From: Spirometra erinaceieuropaei
Lineage: Eukaryota > Platyhelminthes > Cestoda > Diphyllobothriidea > Diphyllobothriidae
Assembly (NCBI GenBank): GCA_902702965.1
Contig: CACRXP010000432.1
Location: 53,749 to 117,748, forward strand
DNA length: 64,000 bases
Reading direction: 5' to 3'
A program made the translations under genes and the position numbers. This document shows, in pieces, positions 1-13,729 of the stretch (the first letter of the stretch is position 1; each line of letters starts with the position of its first letter). The notes under the pieces are model-generated. The model was not told the DNA's origin, ran no database searches, and worked only from the letters and a program-made list of their open reading frames with translations.

Positions 1-3000
1 TCCTCGAATAAAGTGCTAAATTTCCATTAGAAGTTGGCTCAAACCTGTAAAAAAACAAATATTTTGCATTGAAGGTTATACAAAATATCTCATTACGCAC
101 GAATGAAACAAATACCATAGGAGGAATGTCAAATTACTTTCTGTCGACTATGGGTAACGGATCACAAGCAATGCGACGGAATAATATTAATAGTTGTCTT
201 AATAATAAACGTTTTTTGTGCCATGACAATCTCGTATGGGCATATGTAATATATTTTGAATTTATTAACTAGGTTTTGTATGCTCTAATAAAAAGTGGCA
301 TTTTTCAGTGTTGAAAATATTAGTCGATGCTTATTCGCGGATTTTTTGAATCACGACGGAATTTCAGAAACAATAAAATGATAAGCAATATTGCGAAAGA
401 TGTTTGTATATGCAAAAAATCATAAGATCCAGGTTTATTAAGGTTCGTTTCTAAACAGACGGCTTAGAATCTCAAACGTGGTCTGCATTATAAAATTGTC
501 CGTTGGCTCGCAATAATCTCATCATAATGTAACGTCCGATTTTTCTGTCATGTTGTATTGGCTTAATGCATATTACGAACGCCATGAGGTATTTTTATAC
601 GAGCATAAAAAACAAGAAGATTTAAAAACTGAAGATCCTCATAATCCCATATATGAACGTGTGCGTTTTCATAATGTATTTATATGCCATCACATCAACT
701 GGCATGTCACTGGTTTCGAAGATAAGTTAAATCCCTTACACTTTAAAAGAAGAAGATTTCTAGGTTTACAGTATCCAAGCGTAAAAATGAAACCCTTTGA
801 CGTTTTCTGCTTATGCCGGCCGATGTTTAAATACAAGGTGCAATAGAAAGCTTATCATCATTCCACTAAGAGAGCTTTCTTAGGAAAATGAAACGTAAGC
901 TGAGTAAACCCGCCCAGCCGCCTCGAAAAGATGTGTGCAGACTAGGAGAGCTTCAGACTGAGCGGCGTGTACCACAATGTCCAATGCAATTAAATTTCAA
1001 CTTTGAGCACTGCAATGGTCTAATAACAACAGCCGATAGGTCGTTTCCAAAACAAAGGTTGATTCATCAATATAGATTTTTTATCGGTAAAAATTTAACA
1101 GAGAGGTCAGCTGCAATCAAAGGCAGGTTAATGTGCATTAAAAGCATGCTATTTTATGCGGTTGAAGATGTAAAATTACTGTTTGCGGAAAAGTCAATGT
1201 GGGAGACTACTTTGGTCATTATGCTTAATCATAAGGCATTAAAGATTTTTAAGGTAGGATAGGAATTATGCTCAACAATTGGCCATTGTCCCCTTCCGTA
1301 CGGAAATATGCCTACTTCTCCCTGCAGGATTACTCTATTTAGATTGAAATTAATGGACGTCGGGGATACTGATGATCAGAAACGTTTGGCTGTTAAATAA
1401 CTGCGCTAGACTGTACCATGTCTTCATATTCTCTCAAACTGCTTCTCTTCTCGCAGGAGTCATTATCGTGACTCGGCGACCACTCACTTAGTCTAAAACA
1501 CTAAAGCTTTTATTGCGTGGGTAGTGAATGGAGGCAGCAACTAGTAAATACTTTTTGTGTACTAACAACCCACGATTTTCACTAAGGTTGTACAATATAA
1601 TGCCCTGCGTAGAAGACACTCCAAGTTAAAAGAGACCGGAGCGCACAATCAAGAATCCGCACGATAACGATATGGGGACAATTTTAAAAGATACCGTCGC
1701 CTTTTGTGGGAATTTTTATTACATAAATGCCGTTTTTTCAGCAGTCTGTATCCGCCCATACATATTTAAGCCCGACGTTGCCGTTGGCTTTCCCCCACAA
1801 ACCAACTCTATTTGCCTAACATTCATATGCGTTCTTCGCAGTTCATAAGAACCATAAACGTGAATGTTGAAGAAAATTTGCACCGTGGCACAAGATGTGG
1901 TTTAAATGAGGGGCCGTCGTACGATGGATTAATCCAAGCAGCATAGAAAACCGTAGGCGGCTGCATGAGATTGTTATGAAAATTGCATTCGTCAATCGTT
2001 TTTTTGCACTTAACATCAGCAATACAAGTACCCCTTCTATGGCTCATCGATCTACACGTTAGTTCTGTAAATAACAGGTATTAAGTTCTGCATTTATCAT
2101 AGACTTAAATATATGTCATCACAAATTGAATATCACATTGTTCCTGGGCATGGCATGCATTATTTTTGCAACACAGCCGTACAAAGGTCTTGTGTGCATA
2201 TATTAATGAAGTCAAATTTATCTCCTTACATATAGACTCCTTTGTAGGTTTCGTAGATGTAAGCTATATACCCGTACATTTTGCATTACTATTTTAAAAT
2301 AAATAATAGCCAATAACCCCCTTTCGTCGCCTTCATTGCTGCTCTTTACGGCACAATGGGTCAGCATTGCGTTCATGAAATGCAGAAAAGGGGCTTTAAA
2401 GGGGAGGGTGAATTTTATGAACACGGGTAAGAATTCTGTGGGGTTAAGATATTTGAATTTAATTTTATGTGCCAAGACATAGCGCAGCTTTTAGATGAGA
2501 TTTGACAACCTTGATCGGCGTAGATTCTCTGTAGATTATTTATAACCTTCGCTTAAGTTATATTTGATTATTTCTGTACATCAGCTAAGATGGATCTAGT
2601 ATAAACAATAGCATTTTTTTAATTATGTCTATTTTTTTTGAAATTCCTTTAACGTTACGGCTGAACTTGCTTTCTGTGTGAATACAAGGGGGGACTGGAA
2701 TTTGCATATGAAAATAACAGAACGTTGTTTTAAGTATGGGTAATGTCTTTATGAACATCCTAAAGTGTTTCCTAAATCATACGTTTTGAGAAATATTTTG
2801 TGATTGACATAAAAGTGTTTTCTCCATATGGGAGCTTACATACTTTACGGAGAAGATTATCTTTGTTCATATATAAAAATTGCCTAGAGTGTTGGCGTCC
2901 GAATAAGTGTTTCAAGAGTAGCACGCACATGTGGTTCGAAATGGGAACCTCAGCTATGAGATCCTTCCCGGCTATCCCTTGCACTACGATCGCAAGTCCG

Positions 3001-4640
3001 GATGGTACACCTATACGCTTCTTATATTAATCCGTGCAGACTAACGTAGGATATTCATATCGTGATTATCAAACGATAGTCTATCAGATGCATCAAATAG
3101 GGGAAGAAGTTGGAACTCTGAAGGGTCTTATGCCAAATACACTTTCTTCACAGTGAAATCGCATTGTCATCTACGCAGATGCAAATTGGGAGTAGTTCTA
3201 TAGATATATCGCGTAATAAATCCTCGGAAATGAATAATGCATTGGATAGGTCATCCGCTATAAATAGTCAACTAGCGGCTTCCGACGAACAAAAGGAATA
3301 AGCAGATGATAAAAGCTAACATTATCATCTTACAAAAGATAATATAACAGTCTTGTTCAAAAAGTAGTCGCACGTACAAAATTAAACGGATAAACATATG
3401 TCAACAGAGACATTGAAATGAATGGGGTAGATAAGGCTCGACCGTAATAATTTCCAGATGCTCCGCTCTTTTCCGGAGCGTAGAATACATGCATTCATAA
3501 AAAGCGCAGAGGCTTATGACTATTGACTTAGGGTGCAATTAGTTGCCATCACGAATTCCAACGTCAACAGAGTTGTGCACCGAGTTGAGGGAGCCTCTTG
3601 TTCATGGGGGTGAAGTTCATCACAGAGCCCTCTAATGAGAAGCATTTGTGATCACTCACAGAGCGCAACAGTTTGCGATGCCTCAAGAAGATCCAAGGAC
3701 AAAATTTAAGGGGGTAGAATATCAATATTGCAGATGACTGCTAGTTTGATTTGACAAGGACAAAGTGCCAATCTACAATGCTCAAACCGGAGAAATCAGA
3801 GGGGTGCCTAGCAAGGACCACCGCATCAAAATTCAAGGTCTTCCTGAATCCCCAACAAGTATTCCAGGGAACGACTTGCTGTTGACGTAGAAATAACTAA
3901 ATAAAATGTTGCAACCGACGGAAAATATTAGGGTCATTTAAGTATTTTGTCTTCGTGGCCGTACGTAAGTCCTCCTAGGTAGCAGCAAGCGGTCAAAACT
4001 AATCCTTATTAAGTGTTTACGACTGGAGCATTAACAAAAAGGAGCGTTTTTGAAGCCGCACTACTGACCTGTCGTAAAAATGAGACGCCGCCATCCTGCT
4101 ATTGAATGTGAAACACGGCGAACCAACAGAAAGCAGAACTTGGCAAGCCACGAACGTCAGCTAGTAAAACAACATTCTGTTTCCGCCTCTCTGGATCAAG
4201 CCAATTCACATGGCATCACAGATAACCCTAAGGCTGTGTCGGGGTTATAATAAAATTGCATAAATTCTAAACGTATATTCTTGTAGATTAACGTGTATTG
4301 TGTTCCGTCAAAGCCAGATGAATCCCATAATCAAATCTACGGCTTTTACCGTGAAGTTATCCCAATAACATAAACAAGTTGATAAAATAGGAGCTAATGC
4401 TCCTGTATTTCCACTATTCCACAGACACCGGGAAAACAGAAGAGTTGGAAGCATAAAAACATTCGTTAAGAATGACTTGCAGGTTTTAGAAAACAACGGC
4501 CAAATTTTCTCGTGGTTTGGAAGCAATATAGCCGACCACAAGGGCACCAGACTCTCAACGACTCGATATCTTTACAGTGTATCAGCCCCCCCTGAAGTGG
4601 CTCTGATGCTGATGCTTTACAGCTAAATGAGCTCAAATTA
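1..4640. other. AT-rich DNA without supported genes
   Basis: I see no gene, RNA or recognisable repeat that can be supported here. Two plus-strand open frames (550-846, 98 codons; 888-1262, 124 codons) are the longest. Neither shows a recognisable motif, signal peptide, convincing splice context or a second copy in the window, so I leave them as probable chance ORFs. An unannotated single-copy exon cannot be excluded. Confidence 0.4.
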
Positions 4641-4647
4641 TTTTGAA

Positions 4648-4865
4648 CACCGCCGAATAGATTCATCGTTTAGTAGCGGGCTGGGCAAGTAAAACACCAC
4701 CATTCCATTTAGCTCCAGGAGTAAGTTGGGTCAAGAGAGAGAGCACACGTTTAAGGGTGAAAGAGCTGGGCCGTCATAATTGTCAACGGGCAGCCATAAT
4801 CGATCAACCGAGCGATGACGAGGATCAGCAGTTGGAGAATTGCATGCCATCTATTTAGAAGAAAG
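4648..4865 (+). repeat. dispersed repeat, copy 1 (pairs with 7700-7925)
   Basis: This stretch aligns in direct orientation with 7700-7925. Shared blocks include a start resembling CGCCGAATA-TCATCGTT, a middle with AGTAAAAC-CCAC-A-TCCA, and an end running from an ATCGATCAAC core to GAGAATT-C-TGCCATCTA. The match is diverged and contains small indels, so it is an old dispersed repeat. No coding potential or terminal structure is visible and the family is not recognised. Confidence 0.7.
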
Positions 4866-7699
4866 TGGAAAATCAAGAGTTTTAAAGTGAGTTAAAACTT
4901 TTGACATTATTAACTGTTTTCTGTGACCATTGGGACTTATTGAAATATGCAAATTAACTACACTTTTCGATGTACATATTGCATATCGTTACAAATATTT
5001 GAATAATTACAACACGGTTTTTTGATGATAAGTGGATGAAGTACTCTTAGTGAATGTTGGTTTGGCGCAGTCAACTGAGGTCAGGGTTTAGAAGTTATAT
5101 GCTCTCATGTGATTGATTCGATTGCTATCACGAGAGTTCGTTCAAACTGATAGATATCTCAATATATAGAAGAAAGTTAATACGGTTACTTACAATATGG
5201 CTGTTTCCATTGCAAACCTCGTCGATACCACTTTGCTAGCCACAGTGGTTTCCTCGTATGTGCTCGCTTTAAAGGGTGACCAGTCGATAAACTTACTCGC
5301 AGATGACATCGTGAAATTTATTGTTAAAATATTAATGCACCGTCTATTGTAGAGCCAAATAAATGCAAAAAAGGTTGACATGGACCATTATTATCTACTT
5401 TGACAGATTTCGCCAGGCATTTGGAGTATATACCAAAGTCCGGACATCTACACTTAACTGCACCTGAGAGCGTCAGACGAACCTTTAGTTTTTGGCCATT
5501 ATCGGTTAAATGCTCAGATGGGTTTTAATATGACAATTGTGTGTCGATTTTACTTGCCCTATATAAGATAATTGTTTGTGCATTCGGTATGCTTACCAAA
5601 ATTTTCATAATTTTAGACTTCGAGTGCCTAAGTTGTCATAAGCTGTTTCACAACAAGTTAAAAAGATTGAATTTAATGGAAAACACAGACGTTTTGTAGT
5701 TTATGTTGTTTCTTCAGTCATATGCTACATCCGCATTCGGAAATTATTTTTCGTCCTTTTCTACAAAACAAGGAAAAAGTTGTTTTCAAAAGTTGAACTT
5801 TTGTACATATAACTAAACGGTATTTGGAGAATGCCTGAAATATATTTAATGTCAATGAAAACATGACCTTGTACAGTGTGATGATCAATCATGTGCAATT
5901 TGCTTAGAATTCGGAAGGCTTCTCACTGACATTCGACGAGTCCCTTACCGAAGAAAAAGGCATTGCAATTCGAATAAACACCTCAACGCTCTGCCTACAT
6001 TCGTCTCGTTGATCTCATCTTTCCCGATCTGGAAGCAGCTCTCTTCCATGCCCTTTAACAAGAACAGGAAAACCTTATAGTGATTGCTAGAAGAAATCAT
6101 TATTGCTTATTCCAACGTAAACAAAATTTGCCCTAAGTAGCAGACCGCGGCATTGTTGTTCTTGTGCTGCTCTGCGTGCCCTCGGTGCCCAAACAGACAG
6201 TTTAACCTGTCTATCAATATTGAACTCGTTCCAATATTAATCTTGAATAATCAATACTAAGCAATACATATATATCGTCACCTCATTCCCTTTGTTATCT
6301 CGGAGAATTCATGTAAGTATGAATTTAGACAAAGTGTAATTTATTGACTTTAAATTCGAAAATTATTTACATTTAACATCAAGGCACGATAAGAAGTTTA
6401 TTTGAAAATATCTTTTGCTGACAGAGGCGTACGTGTGCGTTATCATTATTTGTGTATGACTAAACGGGGGAAAGTCTTGTGGGAAACAGCAAATCATACC
6501 GCTCAAGCTTCTTAAATTCCTTTTTCGGAGTATATAATTGAAAAGACACCTAGGGCACTTGTTTGTTGTTTACTTTATGATATCTTCAGCTCTCAAATCT
6601 ATACATAAATATATATAAATCTCTTCTAAATGCGTTTAGGGTTTCAAGGCGCACACCGGAGGCGCATTAAATTTAAAAATATATCATAATTGCGCTACGC
6701 CATTAATAAATATGATGACAGTTTCATTCATTGAATGTAGTTACTTATGTGACATTTTGAATTATTTGAAAACAATTGGCCTATGAACATATTTCTCAGC
6801 AGCATGGTCAATAAGGACATACTTATGCGCCACGTTTTTAAATTAAAGAGATCGAGACAGAAGTTACTTTTTTTCAAATTTTTTTTCAGTAGCACTTAAC
6901 TTTAGGTACGGTAGTTTCAGTACGGCATAATTTTGTTCTAATAATTGAAATACAACACGACTCTTAAGACAGCTTAGATGCCTCGCATTGTGGTTTTATT
7001 TCGGGTTGCTAGATTCTGATAGGCAAACTATCCGTCGTTCGCCTAACAAAACTGGGGACACAGGGCAGTGGACCTAGACGAGGTCATGCATGCCATGTTT
7101 AACAAAGGAGGCGATACGTGTTACGATGCAGGTTCAAACAAGTCATTGCGTGCACAGTTATGCTTTTCAACGGACGACGTCCTGGAGTGCTATATCGTAC
7201 ACTGGGCTATCCAGGTCAACTGAAATAGTCGTCTTGGAAAAGCGCTAGTTGAAGGACCACGGAAAGTGCTATAAGTGTTTTGGTTTTTTCGTCCGTTTTT
7301 TTACGGCCGATTCCTCTGATGACAATCCGGATTTTTAAATAATCTATGTGAGTCAGCATTTTCAAATGAAAATCTTTAACCCTTGGGGTGGAAAAGCTAA
7401 CGAGTACTCACCTAAGTTTACCGTTTATGTTAAATTGGGCAAGGTTACTACGTATAAGTAAAATAAGCTGCAAAAACCATTACATCTGGTTTGGGTAATG
7501 TAAAAGGTTAAACATAAAAAGGAATGTCGATTTAGCGTAGTGGTAGCCTTAATGCACGATTTGATTGGAATCGCGTAGGATGGCGAGACAAACGGCAAGG
7601 CAGGTATTAATCGCCCATCACAAGCGTTATTTGACAGTCTACTTGTTTGAACGATGTATTATATAAGAATGCATTTGTCGTGAACAACATTTATTTCCG
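4866..7699. other. AT-rich DNA, nothing recognised
   Basis: Low-complexity AT-rich sequence between the two copies of a dispersed repeat. Only short ORFs occur, with no motif or repeat relation I can support. Confidence 0.4.
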
Positions 7700-7925
7700 T
7701 AGCAGACCGCCGCCGAATATTCTCATCGTTGGAGAGGGTATGGAAGAAGTAAAACCCCACTACTCCAGTCAGCTTCAGGGATGAGACACATTGAAAATTA
7801 AATAGAGAGCACTCGTGTAAGGTAAGTAAAGCCGCTGCGTCATGTTAGTCGACGGGAAGCGTAAAATCGATCAACTGGGAGGTGACGAGTGACAGCAATT
7901 CGAGAATTACTTGCAATCCATCTAG
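7700..7925 (+). repeat. dispersed repeat, copy 2 (pairs with 4648-4865)
   Basis: Second direct-orientation copy of the unrecognised repeat at 4648-4865, about 3 kb away. The 73-codon ORF that begins inside it (7889-8110) is not conserved in the other copy, so it is not considered a gene. Confidence 0.7.
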
Positions 7926-8759
7926 AAAAAGCTTGGGAATATCAATTGGTTTTCCCTTCTATGGTGTATTCGGGAAGGCAGACCACAAAATTCGCCAAAA
8001 TCTCGCGTAGTCCTAGGTTTTACAGTCTTTGCCAGAAATCAAACAAGCTTGAAAAAGAGACACAATTAGATAAAATTAAGAATTACACGCATGTCCTTCA
8101 TTCTGTTTAAATGGAGAGCGTTAGGCTATCTGAAGTCCGGGTTAGTCAACTGCTCTTATATGCGTGAACAGTCCTCAGAAATTTCGAGGATAACTTACGA
8201 GGTTAAATAGTGCGAATTTAATGATATCCCAAGAAAACACAGACGCCCTGATAACCCAGGCCAGATAAAGGGGCTAGCCTTGCTCAGATGGACAGGGGAA
8301 ACTTCATTACTAAAACACAGTTAATTTTGTGGCATAAGAAAATGCTCAGGAAGACAGAAAACAAAAAATAATGTACGTTTGAGATTTAAACATAACTAAA
8401 TCAGTGCTTGAAAAAAAAACCTCGCGGATTATTTTCTAAGTGTGCACGACGTAGGGCGCCTCCGACGCTTCTCATGCTTATACCTTGGTTATATGGCTCT
8501 CCGAAGATTCACAAACATGGCAAATCAGTTCATCCAATTCTTGATATATGAACGCCTCAACCATGCAAACGCGAAATAGCTGGCGGAGAAACGTAAGCCT
8601 CTTTAGCATTAACTAAGACCACAGATATATCGATATATCTGTAAATTCATAAACGACACAAAAGACCTCGATTTGGACGAAATGGACATGCCTACTTTTG
8701 GTGTCTCATGCAATTTTTACGAACGCACAGGAGACAAAATGGTCATCATGTTGTGCGTC

Positions 8760-10990
8760 TTCATCGCCGGCAACCAATAAGCAATACAAATGCCATGGAA
8801 TGCCCTCACGTGGTTCTAACCAATCGCGAGAATTAAGGCTTAGTCTTATTTAAATGTGCGGGCGGATCTCGTCAAATGAGTAGCGAATTGACAGCTGGCG
8901 TCTTTTCTCCGCACCGCTTCAATGTGTTCTACCATTCGTCCTTGGATCTGACTTCCGGTTTTTCGATGTTTTTCTTTGTCCGCAAATGAAAACGATGCGA
9001 TAAACGACTGTAGGCCTTTATGCCATGGTTTCATTAAGTGACGTCTAATGGTTGTCCCCAGTCCCTGTTTGACTTTAAACTCAAATGGTACGAGAATGCT
9101 GCCGAGAACGTGGGAGAAGTTCTTTACAAATGAAAACGCTCGGAAAAACTTGGTGGCCGTGCGGTTAGGCTTTTCGTACCTTTTGTGTATCCACCACTTG
9201 ACGAAGTTGCGCGGATAGCCATTGGCTTTACCTATCCGTCAAAACTATTTTTATTCGTCAATCATGTCTTCCAGTTTAATACATTTCTTTTCGACATGGC
9301 GGCTGTGAGTCCTTACACAACTGAGTTTGGGGCTGGTTGGGCAGTTGCCTTAGAAGTTCAGTACTTGCATCACAGTTGTCGATTTCCTAAACACTTTTGT
9401 CTTTTGTTCACCACATTCTTTGCGGCCAGCTGGTTGTTCTCTCCCTCAACCATCGAAAATTGCATGTTCAGATAGAAGACCGCATTCTGATGTTCTTGGA
9501 ATGTCGGCACCTGATCCCGTTCTATGACGACGAAGGCATTATCCACATAACGTGCCCAGAAGTCCGTTTTGAGGTTTTTGGAAGACTAGCAACTCTAGAC
9601 GTTGCAGCACCACCTATGCGATGTATCCCGAAATGGGCGAACAAATAAGTGTGCCTTTACCTGTTCGTAAATGCTCCCGTCGACCGTGAAGTACCTCCCG
9701 TGACAGAGCTTCAGGAGCTGAAGTAGTTGGCGTGTCCAAGAAGATGTTCCGTTGCATCGCATTCGCATTGAAGATGCAGCACGATTGTCTCGAGAGTCAG
9801 GTCCTAGAGAATAGAATAAAAGGGAATGTTACATTAAAAGATACCACACCAGGGTTCGGTGCACATAAGCATAGAACTGTCGGTCCTCCAGTAAACTATT
9901 GGCTTTTTGAAGGTAGTCCCTCCTGTACAGTACAATTGTGGAGCGTCGCTTGTTCGCTGGATGGATGGCCTGGTTTTTTTTAGTCTTGAGCTCTCTAAGC
10001 GCATTGCGTTTGATCTTAGAAAACACTTTACGCGGCTTTTGGTCCATGAGGAGAGCCGACTCTTTTTGTTCGATCAGCTGCTTCGACTTTGACATCGTTT
10101 TTGACCGACTACGGATTCATTTCACTGCTGCAAACATGTTAAAAGACTTTGCGTCTGCCACGTTAAATGAAGCTTCGTGCCTTTAAACACGCATCTGACC
10201 CTTCGGTAGCTCTTTTGATGGCAAAATGTGCACCAGTTTTCTGTTTCTGGACAATGTTGGATTGGGCAGCTTTCGGAAGTCGTTCTCTAGTGATGGGTCG
10301 CATATCATTCTCCGTTCGCGGGCTTCTTCAGCAAGGGCAGATTTGTGCCGATCTCCCTCATGATCTCACAGCATATGGTATTTTCTTGGTGAATAATTCA
10401 ACTGTACTTGCAAAGTTACACGTGACAATCTTGGCAGATCACTCTAATCATACCTCTGTCATGCTGGAATACTGCTCGTCTCACCAAACCTGCGTTAACC
10501 ATCGGTTTGTATTAAACACATTTCGGTAACACGTTATTGCTGAGACGCTATTGCAAAAACCGGATTTGCAGGTACGTTGAGGCCTCCGAAGTGCGACGGT
10601 TTCCTATCACCCAGCCGGTCGGAGCGCATCGCGGCCAAATACATTGCCAAAACAAGTAAGGAGACGAGACCGGAGATGAGGTTTTGAGTACTGACAAAAC
10701 TGCGTTTGTAACCGTCAGAGTGGTTACTTTGGAAGTGGAGGGTGCGCCTAATGTTACTTGCCTTACGGTGGACCATTTCCTTATTTTTCCTTTTGTCTTC
10801 ATTTAACTTGCACATTGACAAGAGAGCAGTTAATTGTAGACTTCCTTTCTGCAGTTAACTAGAAATCGGGAAAGACTGAATTTAACAGTGCACTGAACGC
10901 CTTCATATTGCCCATTTTGACAAGGATGCAAGTGTCGTCAGCATATCTAACCCAGACGTTCCGGGGCACGAGTTGAAGATCAGCCAATCG
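8760..10990 (-). mobile_element. Penelope-like element PLE-A1, decayed
   Basis: Degenerate retroelement on the minus strand. Reading from about 10.2 kb down to 8.8 kb, six-frame fragments follow the PLE order: a fragment before the reverse transcriptase (about 10180-9830), the RT palm around the catalytic box (about 9735-9520), a connector, then GIY-YIG endonuclease remnants (about 9040-8800). Frames switch repeatedly and contain stops, so it cannot encode a working protein. The segment between the N-terminal fragment and the palm is much shorter than in an intact PLE, so a large part of the RT has been deleted. The upstream limit (10.25-10.99 kb) is uncertain. Plus-strand ORFs over this span are antisense shadows. 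Confidence 0.8.
8790..10186 (-). pseudogene. PLE-A1 reverse transcriptase/GIY-YIG endonuclease pseudogene
   Basis: In life the product would copy PLE RNA (telomerase-related RT) and nick target DNA (GIY-YIG nuclease). What can be seen: at 10095-9829 a minus-strand frame reading ...KPRKVFSKIKRNALRELK... then ...RRSTIVL, the PLE pre-RT region. At about 9738-9655 lies LLKLCHGRYFT-DGSIYEQVK. At about 9575 lies FWARYVDNAFVVIE, the palm catalytic box, in which the usual YVDD reads YVDN. The endonuclease core TVVYRI-ICGQ appears near 9010 in a shifted frame, followed by MVEHIEAVRRKDA near 8930. At least four frame changes and several stops separate these pieces. The family is clear; the copy is dead. 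Confidence 0.8.
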
Positions 10991-11204
10991 GGGCTCTAGA
11001 ATACTGCCTCGGCGAGCCAATCGGCGTCCCCCTTTTTGGCCGGAATGCTTGGCCGTGACAAAGGAAGCTGGTACGGGGACTGTGACAACTGTTCAAGGAT
11101 AAAACGGGGCTAATCAAGCAATGCACTGAATGAGGGATTATTTCGCTGTCCTTATCCAAATTATAAGCGCAATTCGGGCATTGAACATGAAGTAGGCTAA
11201 AGGG

Positions 11205-11275
11205 GAATGCTGAAATCGTTAGTGAGGACAGTAGCCGAGACTGAAACGAAAAAGGGTAACCTGACGTATGACAAA
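11205..11275 (-). repeat. short dispersed repeat shared with 31930-31990
   Basis: The segment from GATGCTGAA-T-GTTAGT through GGACAGTAGCCG--ACTGAAACG to AAGG-TAACCT is shared in the same orientation with about 31930-31990. Its function is unknown. It lies just past the presumed 5' side of PLE-A1, and the other copy lies inside the extra segment of composite repeat X1, so it is a mobile or dispersed fragment, not a gene. Strand is arbitrary. Confidence 0.55.
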
Positions 11276-11340
11276 TCTGTTGCGAGACCAATGGAAGACT
11301 AGACTCCCCGCAAAAGCCCAGGACATGCCGGGCAGCAATA

Positions 11341-11700
11341 CACCAAACCTAACTGTAACCTCAAAAACAAACCTAATATCTACCGTAATTTTAAGCCTGA
11401 TGCTAATCCTTAACTAATCCGAAAACCCCACCTTGACCTTACCACAAATCATATTCTTTACGCTCGGCCTTACTCCTATCTTGACCAAAATCCTAACCCA
11501 AACTTTAACCCTAATCCTAACCTTAACTACAACCCCACCCTAATCCCCACACCAACCCTAAACACAACGTTACCATTAAACGAAATCCTAAACGACAATC
11601 GAAGCACTTACTCAAACCCTGACCCTTAAACCCTAAATTTAATTCAGTATGACACTAGCTCAAATCCTAACGTCAACCCTATCTCTTAAATAAAACATCA
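11341..11700 (-). repeat. degenerate telomere-like (CCTAAC)n block
   Basis: Many copies of CCTAAC, CCCTAA and close variants (CCTTAAC, CCCTAAA, TCCTAAC) occur in irregular succession over about 350 bp, with a strongly C-rich plus strand lacking G. This is an interstitial block resembling the animal telomere repeat TTAGGG read on the minus strand. The units are too diverged for a recent telomere fusion. It may be an old interstitial telomeric sequence or an independent minisatellite. Confidence 0.75.
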
Positions 11701-13382
11701 TGTTGCCCTCTTTCTTCTTTAGCCTTGACTAAATTCCCTCTTACCATATCGACATCCCCTTTAGCTTACTTTTTTAATGTCCCATTGGACTTGGAATCAA
11801 GACGACTTAGGAATTTTTTAAGTAGTCTCTTTGGTTATATTACACAAAGACAAACTTCGCCTTAGGATGTTGGATTGGGAGAGTCTCAGGATGCAACGCT
11901 AATCTTCTTACTAATGGGTATAACTTGATCACCAATGTGTAAAACCTGATAAGATCGAAAACAGGATTGACATTTAATCTTTTTAAAAGACAAAACAAAT
12001 TCCGAGTCACTGTTTGGTGACCGAATCCCAATCTCATGGCATCTTAGAAGGCACGTTTCCACCTCACAGGTGGTTCACGTGAAGTCATAAAGCAGAATCA
12101 ATTTAATATCAAAATGTACCCGCAATTGAATGTAAGACATTTAAGAATAAATCCGAAAACCATGTTTTGTTTTATTTTACATGTATTTGGTTGAGAATGA
12201 AAAAGAGCTTTGGACGCCTCAACATCCTAACTCGTCGCTGAGTAAAAAGGTAGTTTTCGGCCACCGGTTTGTTTTAGATATACAGATCAGGCTATGATCT
12301 GGTTGTATCTGATGCAACACGGCTTCTTGTCCTGATGAAGTTAACTGGGCAAGCGTCCGATTAAATTACTCATTCTAGGCGTTAAAGCTCAATATCTTTA
12401 ACATGCCACAACTGGTAGATTTAACTTCAGAACGGCAACTTATCAAGCAACCTAGGTGCTTTGCAGTGCGCAAAAATGCCGACCACTCCGTAGTCGCAGT
12501 AAACATGGAACAACAGTGTGATGATTGCGCATCTATTGGACATGAAAAGAGTAATTTAGCAATTCCTGGGAAATCTTCAATATGCACAATCTGTAAAGAT
12601 TGGTTTATCGACTCCATTATTGACTTTTCCTTATTTCCAGTTACTAACCCTTTTGTTGTCATTCGGTAATATATTAGGCTTTCTTGAAATCACTTGACCA
12701 AAGTAAGTTTTATTTTAACTTCATATGTCTGCAGTTATAACACATTTATTTGCGTAGTATGAACACACCCAGTACCTTTATCAATACTACACGACTTTCC
12801 ACCCAATTTATGTGTTAATAATATCGTTTGCGTATTTGTCAAAAAATTTTTACATTTAAATGTATGGCAGTGTTAAAAGGGAATAAAGCAAAAGCACAGT
12901 TAATATAGCTTAATTTTATTGTGTTTGTTTTTCTCAGGTGGCCAGAACTAAGCCTCATATATGATCGACTCTTTGACGTCAGTGATATTTTAAGTGATTA
13001 TGTTGCGTCTTAACCTCTACAAAAGAGAACAGCTTCACAAATTATGTAAAAGTCTTTATCATAAGAGAAACCCCGAAACAATATTTTGTATATTTTTATT
13101 TACTTATTAAATTTCGATAATTTTAAGGGACACATAGAGGGAATATTCTAGAATAAAATTCAGCATATTTTTTTGAATCATTTGACGAGTCCAGAGCTAA
13201 CTCATTCACATAATTCCCTAGATCTCGCCAAATAATGTGGAGTAAGCACTTTTAAATTCCCGCTTCTGATGAGAAGAAAGATAACAAATTACATACGAAG
13301 ATACCGCTTTGCAATACAAAACTATAGTATTTAAGATAAATTGCGCTTAATCCTCCCTTATTAAAGGTTGGGGCTAAAAGGT
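11701..13382. other. AT-rich DNA, no supported gene
   Basis: Nothing firm is seen. The longest plus-strand ORF (12403-12669, 88 codons) contains two CxxC pairs (CDDC and CTIC) with internal spacing that could bind metal. However, there is no paralogue, no splice context and an equally long antisense ORF, so I do not call it a gene. Confidence 0.35.
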
Positions 13383-13610
13383 GACTATGACAATAGTGAA
13401 AATTGGTCTACTGATTTCTGCTACTTATGATGCGAAACTATAGGATTCCATATGCTAATCGCGAAATCATGCAGACGAAATCATTTCAAGGTGATTTTGA
13501 TGGAAGAGATTACAAAACTGCGTGCAGTGTAGAAGCCGCATGATTTTGATCGTTCCATAATTGCACACACATTCGCTATGCCTCCGTGATTTCGGGCTGG
13601 GTTCCTTTAT
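13383..13610 (+). repeat. dispersed direct repeat, copy 1 (pairs with 16050-16285)
   Basis: Aligns with 16050-16285. Shared blocks include ACTTATGA--CGAAA-CTA-GATTC, GCTAA-C-CGAAATC, GCAGTGTAGA--CGCATGA-T-TGATCG-TCCA, and a final ATTTCGGGC-GGGTTCC. Divergence is moderate. No coding capacity or terminal repeats are evident. Confidence 0.7.
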
Positions 13611-13729
13611 ATTGTTAGTTAAGCTTGGACACTGAAGCTACCTTTCATATAAGCTGAAACAGTCGTTATGTTGGTAAGGTTTGTTTTGATAGCTCCAGCT
13701 GATGGACACGATACTGTTTTGGTTGTGGT

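Noticed and set aside
550..1262. Two consecutive plus-strand ORFs of 98 and 124 codons as a possible gene
   Set aside because: No motif, signal peptide, splice context or paralogue in the window; lengths are compatible with chance in 64 kb of sequence.
1367..1388. CTGATGATCAGAAACG resembling hammerhead core halves
   Set aside because: Only three bases separate the two halves, so no stem II is possible; likely chance.
9185..10092. Several plus-strand ORFs of 61-96 codons
   Set aside because: They are antisense to the decayed PLE-A1 coding region on the minus strand.
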